A stretch of 34,770 nucleotides of DNA from an uncultured Flavobacteriaceae bacterium (lineage in GTDB: Bacteria; Bacteroidota; Bacteroidia; Flavobacteriales; Flavobacteriaceae), in contig CAKMZM010000003.1 of the NCBI GenBank assembly GCA_929200365.1, positions 9,620-44,389 of the forward strand, read 5' to 3'. This document shows positions 15,525-24,548 of the stretch, piece after piece. How positions within the stretch are numbered: the first letter of the stretch is position 1; each line of letters opens with the position of its first letter. The notes beneath the pieces are model-generated. The model saw only the letters and a program-made list of their open reading frames with translations, was not told where the DNA came from and searched no databases. The position numbers and the translations under genes are program-made.

Positions 15525-15899
15525 TCATAGACTAACATCCAGTAAATTAATTTTAGCAATAGAATCACAATTTTCAATAAACATGCTAATGTTTTTTTCC
15601 TCAATAGAACCTTCAATAAAATAGATTTTACAAGAATCTATTTTGGTATTACTTTTAGAAAAAATCACATCTCCATTTGTTAATACCAAAGAAATATCTG
15701 TAGTGTCTATTTTATATCTCTGCATGTTGTTTAATGCCTGTTCAGAGAAAGCTTTTTTCTTTACTCTAATATTCTTAAGTACTCTGGCCGAAGGACCATA
15801 ATCACATGAAGTTTTTTTTCCGCCTAGAAAGAAAAATAAAAGAATAAGACCGATAGCAAACCCGCCTAAGTAATACAATAATCGTTGTGCTAATTTCAT
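15525..15899 (-). CDS. Small membrane-anchored protein, DUF4258-like
   Basis: The 124-aa protein has one N-terminal transmembrane helix (about 8-26, YYLGGFAIGLILLFFFLGG) followed by a conserved-looking KKTSCDYGPSARVLKNI segment. The remaining ~90 residues form a soluble alpha/beta domain, probably outside the inner membrane. I think it belongs to the DUF4258-type small proteins found next to alanine-dehydrogenase genes in Flavobacteriia, but this is from memory. The function is unknown. It follows the ald-like gene by 101 bp on the same strand, and a TACTTTTG box 25 bp upstream suggests it can be transcribed separately. Confidence 0.7.
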   Translation of the reverse strand: MKLAQRLLYYLGGFAIGLILLFFFLGGKKTSCDYGPSARVLKNIRVKKKAFSEQALNNMQRYKIDTTDISLVLTNGDVIFSKSNTKIDSCKIYFIEGSIEEKNISMFIENCDSIAKINLLDVSL

Positions 15900-15923
15900 A
15901 AAAAAAATGCAATATTATGATGC

Positions 15924-15931
15924 CAAAAGTA
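15924..15931 (-). promoter_or_regulatory. Putative -7 box for the small membrane protein gene
   Basis: On the minus strand this reads TACTTTTG, a perfect TAnnTTTG match, predicting a start near 15917 and an 18-nt leader. No -33 TTG is visible at the right spacing. Confidence 0.4.
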
Positions 15932-16000
15932 AGCAAAGTTTTAAAGAATCATACTCTTATAAGTTGCAAAGTTTATTGTAAAAAATGTAGAATATAAATG

Positions 16001-17203
16001 CTATAAGATTAACAAATTTATATCTCTATAAGAAAGATCAAACCAATCTGCAATAGATTTGCTGGTCAAAATTCCATGATAAAAATATACCCCATTCTTT
16101 AGTCCACGATCAAAACGTACTGCATTTTCTATTCCTCCTTCATTACCAATTTGTAATAAATAAGGAGTGAAGATATTACTTATCGATAAAGAAGATGTTC
16201 TGGCATATCGAGAGGGGATGTTGGGTACACAATAGTGTATAACCCCATGTTTTTCAAAAGTAGGATGATCGTGAGAAGTAACTTCACTTGTTTCAAAACA
16301 TCCACCCATATCTATGCTTACATCAATGATTACTGCACCAGGTTTCATGGCTTCAACCATTGTTTCTGTAACAATAATAGGAGCACGATTTTTTCCTCTT
16401 ATGGCACCAATTACCATATCACAACGCCTAAGAGCTTTGAGTAAGTTTTTTGGCTGTATAGTTGATGTGTATAATGGTCTACCCACATTAGTTTGTATAC
16501 AACGAAGTTTAGTAATAGAATTATCAAAGACTTTTACATTTGCACCTAATCCAATAGCTGAACGTGCAGCAAATTCACCAACAGTACCAGCACCAAGAAT
16601 AACAACCTCTACAGGAGGTACACCACTAATATTACCCATCATTAATCCTGAACTCAGAGTTGTTACACTGCTCATTAATTCTGAAGCAATGAGTACCGCT
16701 GCCGTCCCTGCAATTTCACTAAGCGCTCTTACAGCAGGATAAGCACCATCTATATCTCGAATAAATTCAAAACCAAGGGCTGTAATTCTTTTTTTAGCAA
16801 GTCCTTGAAAATATTCTTTGGATTGTGTTTTAAGCTGTAAAGCAGAAATTAATACAGTTTGAGGATTTATATACTCAAGTTCCTCTAATGAAGGTGGCTC
16901 TACTTTTAGAATAATCGGACATCCAAAAACTTTTCTTTTGTCATTAGTGACCTCTGCACCTGCCTCACTATAATCTCTATCTGTAAAACTAGCTCCAATG
17001 CCTGCATTGGTTTCAAATAAAACTCGATGACCATGTGCGGTTAATGCAGCCACAGCATCTGGTGTAAGACATACTCGCTTTTCTTGATAATGGGTTTCTT
17101 TAGGGATTCCAATAAAAAGCTTTCCTTTTTTTCGGGCTATTTCGATCATTTCCTCCTGTGGTAGCAACTGTTCTTTGGTAAAAGGAGATTTTGGTATACT
17201 CAT
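16001..17203 (-). CDS. ald: Alanine dehydrogenase/PNT-family oxidoreductase
   Basis: This NAD(P)-dependent protein has the AlaDH/PNT fold. The N-terminal domain has IGIPKETHYQEKRVCLTP with the substrate-binding arginine kept, and LKVEPP corresponds to the LKVKEP lysine segment. The Rossmann motif is VVILGAGTVGEFAARSA, and VSIDMGGCFETS keeps the aspartate seen in AlaDH. The length is 400, about 30 more than B. subtilis Ald, from an N-terminal extension. At the position of the AlaDH catalytic histidine (TYLHLAA) the protein reads SALQLKT, so histidine is replaced by glutamine. Alanine deamination is therefore less certain than the family name suggests. It lies downstream of tsaE and porX on the same strand. 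Confidence 0.8.
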   Translation of the reverse strand: MSIPKSPFTKEQLLPQEEMIEIARKKGKLFIGIPKETHYQEKRVCLTPDAVAALTAHGHRVLFETNAGIGASFTDRDYSEAGAEVTNDKRKVFGCPIILKVEPPSLEELEYINPQTVLISALQLKTQSKEYFQGLAKKRITALGFEFIRDIDGAYPAVRALSEIAGTAAVLIASELMSSVTTLSSGLMMGNISGVPPVEVVILGAGTVGEFAARSAIGLGANVKVFDNSITKLRCIQTNVGRPLYTSTIQPKNLLKALRRCDMVIGAIRGKNRAPIIVTETMVEAMKPGAVIIDVSIDMGGCFETSEVTSHDHPTFEKHGVIHYCVPNIPSRYARTSSLSISNIFTPYLLQIGNEGGIENAVRFDRGLKNGVYFYHGILTSKSIADWFDLSYRDINLLIL

Positions 17204-17298
17204 TTGCGTAAAATTCTGTAACTCAAATTACGAATAAAAAAGCCAAGAAAACAAATAGGATTATTTATTTGGGAGTATAAATTTATTAATCAATACTT

Positions 17299-17700
17299 TT
17301 AAAACGAAAGAATACGCTTTTTATCATCGAGTAAATGAATAGTAATAGTAATACAGTTTTTAGGTAATAATCTAGCAACTTTTTTTGACCATTCTATAAA
17401 TATCCATGCATCAGAATCCAAATATTCTTCAAACCCTATTTGATATGCTTCTTCTTCTTCTTTTATTCTATAAAAATCAAAATGATATATTAAATCCCCA
17501 TTACATTTATATTCATTTACCAAAGAATAGGTAGGGCTAGAGATATTATCTTTTATCCCCAGATACCTACATATTTCTTTTATTAAAGTAGTTTTACCAA
17601 CTCCCATCTCACCATCAAAGAGAATTATTTTGCTCGTTGAATTTGAGATTATTTTTTCTGCCACATCAGGAAGATCCTGTAAGGTATATGTTATTGTCAT
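17299..17700 (-). CDS. tsaE: tRNA threonylcarbamoyladenosine ATPase TsaE
   Basis: This small P-loop ATPase works with TsaB and TsaD in forming t6A37 on ANN-decoding tRNAs. Walker A is GEMGVGKTT (30-38), and SSPTYSLVNEY and the IEWSKK motif near residue 98 are family hallmarks. Length (133) is slightly short but normal for Bacteroidota. It lies between porX (42 bp upstream) and the ald-like gene (95 bp downstream), a probable co-transcribed group. The role is essential, and regulation by PorX is not implied. Confidence 0.93.
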   Translation of the reverse strand: MTITYTLQDLPDVAEKIISNSTSKIILFDGEMGVGKTTLIKEICRYLGIKDNISSPTYSLVNEYKCNGDLIYHFDFYRIKEEEEAYQIGFEEYLDSDAWIFIEWSKKVARLLPKNCITITIHLLDDKKRILSF

Positions 17701-17742
17701 TTTAATAATTCTGAATTCAGAATACTACAAAAAAAAATAAAG

Positions 17743-19293
17743 TTATCTAGGATTTAATACAATAAACGGAATAATCATTTCTTCTAATGAAACTCCACCA
17801 TGCTGGTATGTGTTTTTGTAATAACCAACATAGTGATTATAGTTATTAGGATAAGCAAAAAAATAATCTCCTTTAGCAAAAATAAACGAACTACTCATAT
17901 TTATAGATGGCAAATATACCTCTTTTGGATTTGTAACGTCCAAAACTTCCTTTCTTTCATAAGTAAGACTTTTTCCTGTCTTATATCGTAGATTAAGGCT
18001 TGTATTTTTATCACCAATTACTTTAGAAGGGTTTTTTACATTTATTGTACCATGATCTGTAGTTAACAGTAGTTTAAATCCTAGTTGTTGCGCTTGCTGA
18101 ATCATTTCAAGTAAAGGAGAATTTTTGAACCAACTTTGAGTCAAAGATCTATATGATTTGTCGTTTGAGGCAAGTTCCTTGATAACTTCCATTTCTGTTT
18201 TGCTATGAGAAAGCATATCCACAAAATTATACACTACAACTGTTAAGTCGTTGTCTTTTAGTCCTTTGAAATTTGCAGCTAAGGTTTTTCCTGACCTTTC
18301 GTTAGTGATTTTATAGTATTCATGTTTGATATCCATTCCTAATCGTTTTAATTGTGCAGTTAGAAAATCATTCTCATGCATATTCTTTCCTCCTTCATCT
18401 GTATCATCTAACCATAGATCAGGATGCTTCTTTTTCATTTCTGAAGGCATAAGTCCAGAAAAAAATGAATTTCTGGCATATTGGGTTGCCGTTGGTAAAA
18501 TACTACAATAAGAGATTTCTTGCTCTTTTTTGTAATAGTTGTTTATAGTTGGCTCAAAAGCTTTCCATTGATCATATCGCAAATTATCAATTACAACCAA
18601 AAGCGTAGGTTGATTTTTGCTAATTTCAGGCGCTACTTTTTCTTTAAATAGGGTGTGTGACATTATTGGGGCGTCCTTTTTTTTGTCAAACCAATCAAGA
18701 TAATTTTTATCTATAAATTTGCAGAATTGCGAATTAGCCTCTACTTTTTGTGATTCTAAAATTTCAAACATCCCAGTATCTTCAATATTCTCTAGTTGTA
18801 GTTCCCAATAGATCAACCTTTGGTATAACTCAGACCATTCATCATAAGAGTTTACCATGGCCATATCCATAGCTATTTTTCTAAACTCCTGTTGATAGTT
18901 GGCTGTAGTTTTTTCTGAAACCAAACGAGAGTTATCCAGATTTTTCTTTAAACTTAAAAGTATTTGATTTGGATTAACTGGCTTAATTAGATAATCAGCA
19001 ATTTTACTACCAATTGCCTCTTCCATGATATATTCTTCTTCACTTTTGGTAATCATTACCACAGGAATACTATCTTCTTTTTCCTTAATTTCTGATAATG
19101 TTTCTATCCCAGAAAGACCAGGCATGTTTTCATCTAAAAAAATGATGTCAAAATTATTATCATCTATTATATCCAATGCTTCAGTACCACTTTGGCACTT
19201 GGTTACATCATAATTTTTTTGTTCTAAAAATAATATATGTGGTTTCAGCAAATCAATCTCATCATCTACCCAAAGTATCTTTATTTTACTCAT
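17743..19293 (-). CDS. porX: PorX-type response regulator with PglZ domain
   Basis: This two-component response regulator is linked in Bacteroidota to control of the type IX secretion system through PorY and SigP. The receiver domain (1-120) has acidic pair D10/D11, phospho-acceptor D54 (IFLDENMPG) and a lysine in the LIKPVNP segment. A helical linker (about 125-205) leads to a PglZ/alkaline-phosphatase-superfamily domain with TLLVVIDNLRYDQW and LLLTTDHGTINV as metal-binding segments. There is no DNA-binding domain. Known PorX proteins use the PglZ domain as a phosphodiesterase. The track start at 19296 is a TTG; the ATG at 19293 (MSKIKILWVDDE) is preferred, giving 516 aa. The partner kinase gene is not in the window. 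The gene is divergent from the HD/lpx operon. Confidence 0.93.
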   Translation of the reverse strand: MSKIKILWVDDEIDLLKPHILFLEQKNYDVTKCQSGTEALDIIDDNNFDIIFLDENMPGLSGIETLSEIKEKEDSIPVVMITKSEEEYIMEEAIGSKIADYLIKPVNPNQILLSLKKNLDNSRLVSEKTTANYQQEFRKIAMDMAMVNSYDEWSELYQRLIYWELQLENIEDTGMFEILESQKVEANSQFCKFIDKNYLDWFDKKKDAPIMSHTLFKEKVAPEISKNQPTLLVVIDNLRYDQWKAFEPTINNYYKKEQEISYCSILPTATQYARNSFFSGLMPSEMKKKHPDLWLDDTDEGGKNMHENDFLTAQLKRLGMDIKHEYYKITNERSGKTLAANFKGLKDNDLTVVVYNFVDMLSHSKTEMEVIKELASNDKSYRSLTQSWFKNSPLLEMIQQAQQLGFKLLLTTDHGTINVKNPSKVIGDKNTSLNLRYKTGKSLTYERKEVLDVTNPKEVYLPSINMSSSFIFAKGDYFFAYPNNYNHYVGYYKNTYQHGGVSLEEMIIPFIVLNPR

Positions 19294-19381
19294 CAAATTT
19301 TAATTTTGTTGTTTATTTACTTAAAATATAGCCTATTTATTAACTTTACTAAGAAAACTTTAATAATTTAAATTCATTTTG

Positions 19382-19416
19382 AAATATACATATATGCCTA
19401 GCATATATGTATATTT
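19382..19416. promoter_or_regulatory. 35-bp perfect palindrome over the HD/lpx promoter
   Basis: Arms AAATATACATATATGC (19382-19397) and GCATATATGTATATTT (19401-19416) are exact reverse complements around CTA. The right arm overlaps the -7 box TATATTTG (19410-19417), and a TTTTG ends at 19381. The region is divergent between porX and the HD gene, so a terminator role is unlikely and an operator for a dimeric regulator is more natural. Confidence 0.5.
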
Positions 19417-19417
19417 G
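19410..19417 (+). promoter_or_regulatory. Putative -7 box for the HD/lpx operon
   Basis: TATATTTG followed by C is a perfect TAnnTTTG match. The start point would be near 19424, which is downstream of the ATG used by the ORF track (19407) and 10 nt before ATG 19434, supporting the latter start. The nearest upstream TTG (19379-19381) is 28 bp away, longer than usual. Confidence 0.5.
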
Positions 19418-19433
19418 CTTCCCTAAATGCAAG

Positions 19434-20669
19434 ATGAACTTGAAAAAAAGAAATAAGCTTAAAATATTAAACGACCCAATTTACGGTTTTATTACGATAC
19501 CGAACGAACTAATTTTTGATCTGATCGAGCATAAGTATTTTCAGAGGTTACGCCGTATATCTCAGATGGGACTTTCGTATTTGGTATACCCAGGAGCACA
19601 TCATACAAGATTTCATCATGCCTTAGGATGCATGCATCTTATGCAAAAAGCTGTGAGAGTTCTTAGTTTTAAAGGAATTAACATTTCTGAAAAAGAAGAA
19701 AGAGCCCTGTATGTAGCAATCTTATTACATGATATTGGTCATGGTCCTTTTTCTCACGCAATGGAACACAGTATTGTAAATGAGGTAAATCATGAGTCTA
19801 TTTCTCTTATGCTTATGGAGAAAATCAATGAAGAATTTAACGGTAGTTTAACGCTGGCAATTCAGATTTTTAAAGGAGAATACCATCGTAATTTTTTACA
19901 TCAATTAATTTCGAGTCAATTAGATATGGATCGTTTGGATTATTTAAAACGAGATAGCTTTTATACTGGTGTGGCCGAAGGAAATATTAATAGTGAACGT
20001 TTGATTACCATGCTTACTGTCGTTAATGATGAATTGGTAGTAGAAGAAAAAGGAATTTATTCTGTTGAGAAGTTTTTACTGGCTAGGCGTTTGATGTATT
20101 GGCAAGTGTATCTTCATAAAACAAGTTTGGTAGCAGAGAATTTATTGATTAGGGTGTTGAAAAGAGCTAAAGAACTAGTAGAAACAGGGATGACACTAAA
20201 AGCAAGTGAAGCACTAACCTTTTTTCTCAAAAACAAGATAACAGCAGAAAACTTTACTCCTAAAGTTTTAGAAACATTTTCTAGATTAGATGATTATGAT
20301 ATTATTTCGGCAATGAAAGAATGGTCTCGTTCAGAAGATTTTGTTTTAAGTACATTGTCTTCAATGATTATTGATAGGGATCTTTTGAAAATAAAAATTA
20401 AAAAGAAACCTTTTCAAAGTCATAAAAAAGAAAATCATATAGAAAAATTTAAGAAACAATATAAAATTTCTGATGAAGAAGCCCGTTATTTTATTTTTGA
20501 GGGAACTATTTCTAATCAAGCCTACCATCCTAATAAACAAAATATTAATATTTTATATAAATCAACAAAAATTGTAGATGTAGTTAAAGCTACAGACGAA
20601 TTTAATCTTGAAGCCCTATCAAAACCAGTAACTAAATATTTTATGTGCTATCCAAAGTACAAACATTAA
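19434..20669 (+). CDS. HD-domain phosphohydrolase (dGTPase/SAMHD1-like)
   Basis: This is a metal-dependent phosphohydrolase of the HD superfamily. The ligands are spread over TRFHHALG, the HD dyad LLHDIGHGPFSH, and the later SQLDMDRLDYLKRDS, the order seen in SAMHD1/dGTPase-like proteins. It may act on nucleoside triphosphates or another phosphorylated metabolite; the substrate is not readable. The C-terminal ~150 residues are helical and basic. I start at ATG 19434 (MNLKKRNKLKILNDPIYG, 411 aa); the track start adds MYICFPKCK encoded within the palindrome and upstream of the likely transcription start. lpxD follows after 24 bp, so it is probably the first gene of the lipid A operon. Confidence 0.88.
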   Translation: MNLKKRNKLKILNDPIYGFITIPNELIFDLIEHKYFQRLRRISQMGLSYLVYPGAHHTRFHHALGCMHLMQKAVRVLSFKGINISEKEERALYVAILLHDIGHGPFSHAMEHSIVNEVNHESISLMLMEKINEEFNGSLTLAIQIFKGEYHRNFLHQLISSQLDMDRLDYLKRDSFYTGVAEGNINSERLITMLTVVNDELVVEEKGIYSVEKFLLARRLMYWQVYLHKTSLVAENLLIRVLKRAKELVETGMTLKASEALTFFLKNKITAENFTPKVLETFSRLDDYDIISAMKEWSRSEDFVLSTLSSMIIDRDLLKIKIKKKPFQSHKKENHIEKFKKQYKISDEEARYFIFEGTISNQAYHPNKQNINILYKSTKIVDVVKATDEFNLEALSKPVTKYFMCYPKYKH

Positions 20670-20680
20670 CACATTTTTTA

Positions 20681-20688
20681 TACTTTTG
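20681..20688 (+). promoter_or_regulatory. -7-like box directly before lpxD
   Basis: TACTTTTG is a perfect TAnnTTTG match ending 5 bp before the lpxD ATG. If used, the transcript would begin at or next to the start codon, making a leaderless lpxD mRNA. There is no TTG at 17-23 bp upstream. Confidence 0.3.
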
Positions 20689-20693
20689 CTAGA

Positions 20694-21722
20694 ATGATTT
20701 TTACAGCCACACAAATTGCGGGTATTTTGAACGGAGAAATTGAAGGAGACGAAACCGTCGAAGTATCTAAATTAGCTAAAATTGAAGAAGGAACTAAAGG
20801 TTCACTAACCTTTTTGTCAAATCCTAAATATACTCAATATATATATTCTACTGATGCATCAATAACTATTGTAGATAAAAAATTTGAAGCAGAGTCCAAA
20901 ATCAAAACAACTCTTATTAGAGTAGAGGATGCATATAAAGCTTTTTCCCAACTGCTAGAGTATTACAATATGGTAAAGATGAATAAAGCTGGGATAGAAC
21001 AACCAAGTTTTATTTCTGAAACTGCATCTTTTGGAGATACTATTTATTTTGGTGCATTTTCTTATGTAGGAGAAAATGTTAAAATTGGTGATAATGCCAA
21101 GATTTTTCCTAATGTATATGTAGGAGATAACGTAACTATCGGCGATAATGTAATTGTTTTTGCTGGTGCAAAAATACATTCAGAGACCATCATTGGAAAT
21201 AATTGTGTAATTCATAGTGGAGCAATAGTAGGAGCAGATGGTTTTGGATTTACACCTAACGAAAAGGGAGAATATAGTAAAGTACCTCAAACAGGTAATG
21301 TTATCATAGAAAATAATGTTGATGTAGGAGCAGGTACAACGATTGATAGAGCTACGCTTGGGTCTACAATCATACGTACAGGAGTAAAATTAGACAATCA
21401 AATACAGATTGCTCATAATGTAGAAATAGGAGAACATACAGCAATTGCCGCTCAAACAGGAATTGCAGGATCTACCAAAATAGGTAAACATTGCCTTATT
21501 GGTGGACAAGTAGGTATTGCGGGACACCTTGTTATAGGTAATAATGTAAGAATCCAAGCGCAATCAGGTATAGGAAGAAATATAAAAGATGGAGAAGCTA
21601 TTCAAGGTTCCCCTGCTTTAGGATATTCTGACTTTAATAAATCTTATGTACATTTTAAAAATCTTCCAAAAATAGAGGATAGAGTATACAAACTAGAGAA
21701 AAAGATAAACAATAATGAGTGA
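20694..21722 (+). CDS. lpxD: UDP-3-O-acylglucosamine N-acyltransferase LpxD
   Basis: This enzyme transfers a 3-hydroxyacyl chain from ACP to the 2-amino group of UDP-3-O-acyl-glucosamine, the third step of lipid A synthesis. An N-terminal uridine-binding domain (1-100, [16 protein letters not shown] and [11 protein letters not shown]) precedes a left-handed beta-helix of hexapeptide repeats (110-320) with the probable catalytic H241 ([11 protein letters not shown]). A short C-terminal helix ([14 protein letters not shown]) ends the protein. Length (342) is normal. It overlaps lpxC-fabZ by 8 bp (ATGAGTGA), implying translational coupling. Confidence 0.95.
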   Translation: MIFTATQIAGILNGEIEGDETVEVSKLAKIEEGTKGSLTFLSNPKYTQYIYSTDASITIVDKKFEAESKIKTTLIRVEDAYKAFSQLLEYYNMVKMNKAGIEQPSFISETASFGDTIYFGAFSYVGENVKIGDNAKIFPNVYVGDNVTIGDNVIVFAGAKIHSETIIGNNCVIHSGAIVGADGFGFTPNEKGEYSKVPQTGNVIIENNVDVGAGTTIDRATLGSTIIRTGVKLDNQIQIAHNVEIGEHTAIAAQTGIAGSTKIGKHCLIGGQVGIAGHLVIGNNVRIQAQSGIGRNIKDGEAIQGSPALGYSDFNKSYVHFKNLPKIEDRVYKLEKKINNNE

Positions 21723-23118
21723 TATTGTCGTAGGGAAACAAAGAACCATTAAAAAGGAGATAAAGCTTACAGGAGTAGGTTTACATACTGGAAAAGAAGT
21801 GACTTTAACTTTTAAACCAGCACCAGAGAATCATGGCTACGCATTTTGTAGAATTGATCTTGAAGGCAATCCTATTATTGAAGCTGATGCAAATTATGTT
21901 GTAAATACGCAACGAGGGACAAATTTAGAGAAAAACGGAGTTAGTATTCAGACATCAGAACATGTGCTTGCAGCTTGTGTTGGATTAGAAATCGATAATC
22001 TTTTGATAGAATTAAACGCTTCAGAACCTCCGATTATGGATGGATCTAGTAAGTTTTTTATCGAAGCTCTGGAGCAAGCAGGAATTGTAGAACAAGAATC
22101 AGAAAGAGAAGAATACATTGTAAAAGATGTAATTTCTTATGTAGACGAAGAATCAGGTAGTGAGATTATTGTAATGCCATCTGATGAATATCAAGTGACT
22201 ACAATGGTTGATTTTGGAACCAAAGTATTAGGAACTCAAAATGCTTCTTTAAAACGTCTTTCAGATTTTAAAAAGGAAATTGCAGATGCTAGAACCTTTA
22301 GCTTTCTACACGAATTAGAAATGTTGTTAGAACATGGTTTGATAAAAGGAGGAGATTTAAATAATGCTATAGTGTATGTGGATAAAGAATTAAGTCCAAG
22401 TACAATGGAAAAACTTAAAGTAGCATTTGGAAAAGATTCTATTGCTATAAAACCTAATGGTATTTTAGATAATTTAACCTTGCATTATCCTAATGAAGCA
22501 GCTCGGCATAAATTATTAGATGTTATAGGAGATATAGCACTAGTAGGAACAAGGATCAAAGGAAAAATTATAGCGAATAAACCTGGACATTATGTAAATA
22601 CCCAGTTTGCTAAAAAGCTTTCTAAGATTATAAAAATTGAGAAGCGGAATAAAGTTCCTCAATTTGATCTTTCAAAAGAACCTTTAATGAATATTAATAA
22701 AATTATGGATATGCTTCCGCATAGATTTCCTTTTTTATTAATAGATAGGATTTTAGAGATGTCAGATACCCATGTAGTTGGTCTTAAGAATGTAACCATG
22801 AATGAACCATTCTTTGTAGGGCATTTTCCAGGAGCACCAGTAATGCCAGGAGTGCTTCAGATTGAAGCTATGGCTCAGACAGGAGGAATTTTAGCGTTGA
22901 GTACAGTACCTGACCCTGAAAATTACCTGACCTATTTTATGAAAATAGATAAAGTGAAATTCAAAAAGCAAGTATTGCCAGGCGATACTTTGATATTCAA
23001 ATTAGAACTTATTACTCCCATTCGTCGTGGTATTTGTCATATGCAGGCTTTTGCTTATGCCAATGGCAAATTAGTTACCGAAGCAGAACTTATGGCACAA
23101 ATTGTAAAATCAAAATAA
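21715..23118 (+). CDS. lpxC-fabZ: Bifunctional LpxC deacetylase / FabZ dehydratase
   Basis: This is a fusion typical of Bacteroidota. The N-terminal half (about 1-305) is the zinc deacetylase committing UDP-3-O-acyl-GlcNAc to lipid [18 protein letters not shown] (zinc His), HKLLDVIGD (zinc His/Asp) and [13 protein letters not shown] (catalytic His region). The C-terminal part (about 320-467) is 3-hydroxyacyl-ACP dehydratase FabZ with [14 protein letters not shown] and [20 protein letters not shown], carrying the catalytic His and Glu. The fusion balances use of 3-hydroxyacyl-ACP between lipid A and fatty acid elongation. lpxA follows after 14 bp. Confidence 0.96.
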   Translation: MSDIVVGKQRTIKKEIKLTGVGLHTGKEVTLTFKPAPENHGYAFCRIDLEGNPIIEADANYVVNTQRGTNLEKNGVSIQTSEHVLAACVGLEIDNLLIELNASEPPIMDGSSKFFIEALEQAGIVEQESEREEYIVKDVISYVDEESGSEIIVMPSDEYQVTTMVDFGTKVLGTQNASLKRLSDFKKEIADARTFSFLHELEMLLEHGLIKGGDLNNAIVYVDKELSPSTMEKLKVAFGKDSIAIKPNGILDNLTLHYPNEAARHKLLDVIGDIALVGTRIKGKIIANKPGHYVNTQFAKKLSKIIKIEKRNKVPQFDLSKEPLMNINKIMDMLPHRFPFLLIDRILEMSDTHVVGLKNVTMNEPFFVGHFPGAPVMPGVLQIEAMAQTGGILALSTVPDPENYLTYFMKIDKVKFKKQVLPGDTLIFKLELITPIRRGICHMQAFAYANGKLVTEAELMAQIVKSK

Positions 23119-23132
23119 TCAATAAATAATAG

Positions 23133-23915
23133 ATGAATCAACCACTAGCATACGTTCATCCAGGAGCAAAAATTGCAAAAAATGTTGTAATAGAACCCTT
23201 TACAACCATACATAATAATGTAGTAATAGGAGAAGGAACTTGGATTGGTTCTAATGTTACTATTATGGAAGGGGCACGTATAGGAAAAAACTGTAGTATT
23301 TTTCCAGGAGCTGTTATTTCAGCTACTCCTCAGGATAAAAAATTTAATGATGAAGATACCATAACCGAAATTGGAGATAATACTACGATTCGAGAATGTG
23401 TTACAATCAATAGAGGAACGACCGATAGGATGAAAACCAAAATAGGAAAAAATTGTTGGATTATGGCATATTGCCATATCGCTCATGATTGTATTGTAGG
23501 TGATAATTGTATATTTTCTAATAATAGCACATTGGCTGGTCACATTAATGTTGGAAACTATGTTGTTTTGGCAGGTATGGCCGCAGTACAACAGTTTTGC
23601 AGTATTGGCAATCACGCATTTGTAACAGGAGGATCATTGGTGCGTAAAGATGTCCCTCCTTATGTTAAAGCCGCTAGAGAACCTTTATCATATGTTGGAA
23701 TTAACTCTATAGGTCTACGTCGAAGAGGATTTACAACAGAAAAAATAAGAGAAGTACAGAATATTTATCGAATATTATACCAACAGAATTATAATAATAC
23801 TCAAGCAGTAGCGATTATTGAAGCCGAAATGGAAGCAACTCCAGAACGAGATGAGGTTTTAGAGTTTATTAAAAATTCTCAGAGAGGAATTATGAAAGGA
23901 TATTTCTCTAATTAA
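23133..23915 (+). CDS. lpxA: UDP-GlcNAc O-acyltransferase LpxA
   Basis: This is the first enzyme of lipid A synthesis, adding a 3-hydroxyacyl chain to the 3-OH of UDP-GlcNAc. Left-handed beta-helix hexapeptides run through residues 5-190, with catalytic H118 in YCHIAHDCIVG. The family segment SATPQDKKFNDE is present. The C-terminal helical part (200-260) includes GLRRRGFTTEKIREV, as in LpxA. Length 260 is standard. It lies between lpxC-fabZ and efp within the same operon. Confidence 0.95.
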   Translation: MNQPLAYVHPGAKIAKNVVIEPFTTIHNNVVIGEGTWIGSNVTIMEGARIGKNCSIFPGAVISATPQDKKFNDEDTITEIGDNTTIRECVTINRGTTDRMKTKIGKNCWIMAYCHIAHDCIVGDNCIFSNNSTLAGHINVGNYVVLAGMAAVQQFCSIGNHAFVTGGSLVRKDVPPYVKAAREPLSYVGINSIGLRRRGFTTEKIREVQNIYRILYQQNYNNTQAVAIIEAEMEATPERDEVLEFIKNSQRGIMKGYFSN

Positions 23916-23957
23916 ATAATTCGATATTAGATAATAATCATAAGAAATTAAGGAATA

Positions 23958-24524
23958 ATGGCAAGTACTAGCGACATCAGAAATGGATTGTGTATCAAAT
24001 ACAATCACGACATCTATAAAATTATTGAGTTTTTACATGTAAAACCAGGTAAAGGACCTGCTTTTGTACGTACAAAACTAAAAAGCGTTACCACAGGAAA
24101 AGTGATTGATAATACATTCTCTGCTGGACATAAAATAGATGATGTGCGTGTAGAAACTCATAAATTTCAGTATTTATATGCAGAGGGAGATACGTTTCAT
24201 TTTATGAATACCGAAGATTATAATCAGATTACACTACAAAAATCTACTTTGGATACTCCTGGTTTATTAAAAGAAGGAGAAGTGGTAACTGTTATTATCA
24301 ATTCAGAAGATCAAATGCCTCTTTCTGTAGAAATGCCTGCTAGTGTTATCCTTGAAGTAACAGCTACAGAGCCTGGTGTTAAAGGAAACACAGCAACCAA
24401 TGCTACTAAACCAGCTACTGTAGAAACGGGAGCAGAAGTAATGGTACCGCTCTTTATTAATGAAGGGGATAAGATTAAAATTGAAACAGAAAAAGGAACG
24501 TATAAAGAAAGAATAAAAGAATAA
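23958..24524 (+). CDS. efp: Translation elongation factor P
   Basis: EF-P rescues ribosomes stalled at polyproline stretches. Three beta-barrel domains are visible over 188 aa. Domain I carries the modified-tip loop VKPGKGPAFVR with K32, the position that is post-translationally modified in many bacteria; the flanking residues are compatible with a lysine-type tip. No modification enzyme (EpmA, EpmB, YmfI) is in the window. The C-terminal VMVPLFINEGDKIKIETEKGTYKERI is the normal domain III ending. It lies inside the lipid A operon, 42 bp after lpxA and 24 bp before the second lpxD-like gene. Confidence 0.96.
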   Translation: MASTSDIRNGLCIKYNHDIYKIIEFLHVKPGKGPAFVRTKLKSVTTGKVIDNTFSAGHKIDDVRVETHKFQYLYAEGDTFHFMNTEDYNQITLQKSTLDTPGLLKEGEVVTVIINSEDQMPLSVEMPASVILEVTATEPGVKGNTATNATKPATVETGAEVMVPLFINEGDKIKIETEKGTYKERIKE

Positions 24525-24548
24525 AAGTTAATATTCCGAATTTTTAGA

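Noticed and set aside
17743-19293. PglZ-containing phage defence (BREX) component
   Set aside because: The PglZ domain is fused to a receiver domain with an intact Asp, the PorX architecture; no BREX genes are nearby.
19294-19296. TTG start given by the track for porX
   Set aside because: The next codon is ATG and yields the normal PorX N-terminus (MSKIKILWVDDE).
21060-21560. Tandem DNA repeats in lpxD and similar stretches in lpxA and lpxD2
   Set aside because: The periodic GGxxNxxIG-type words are the coding of hexapeptide beta-helix repeats in the proteins, not DNA repeats.
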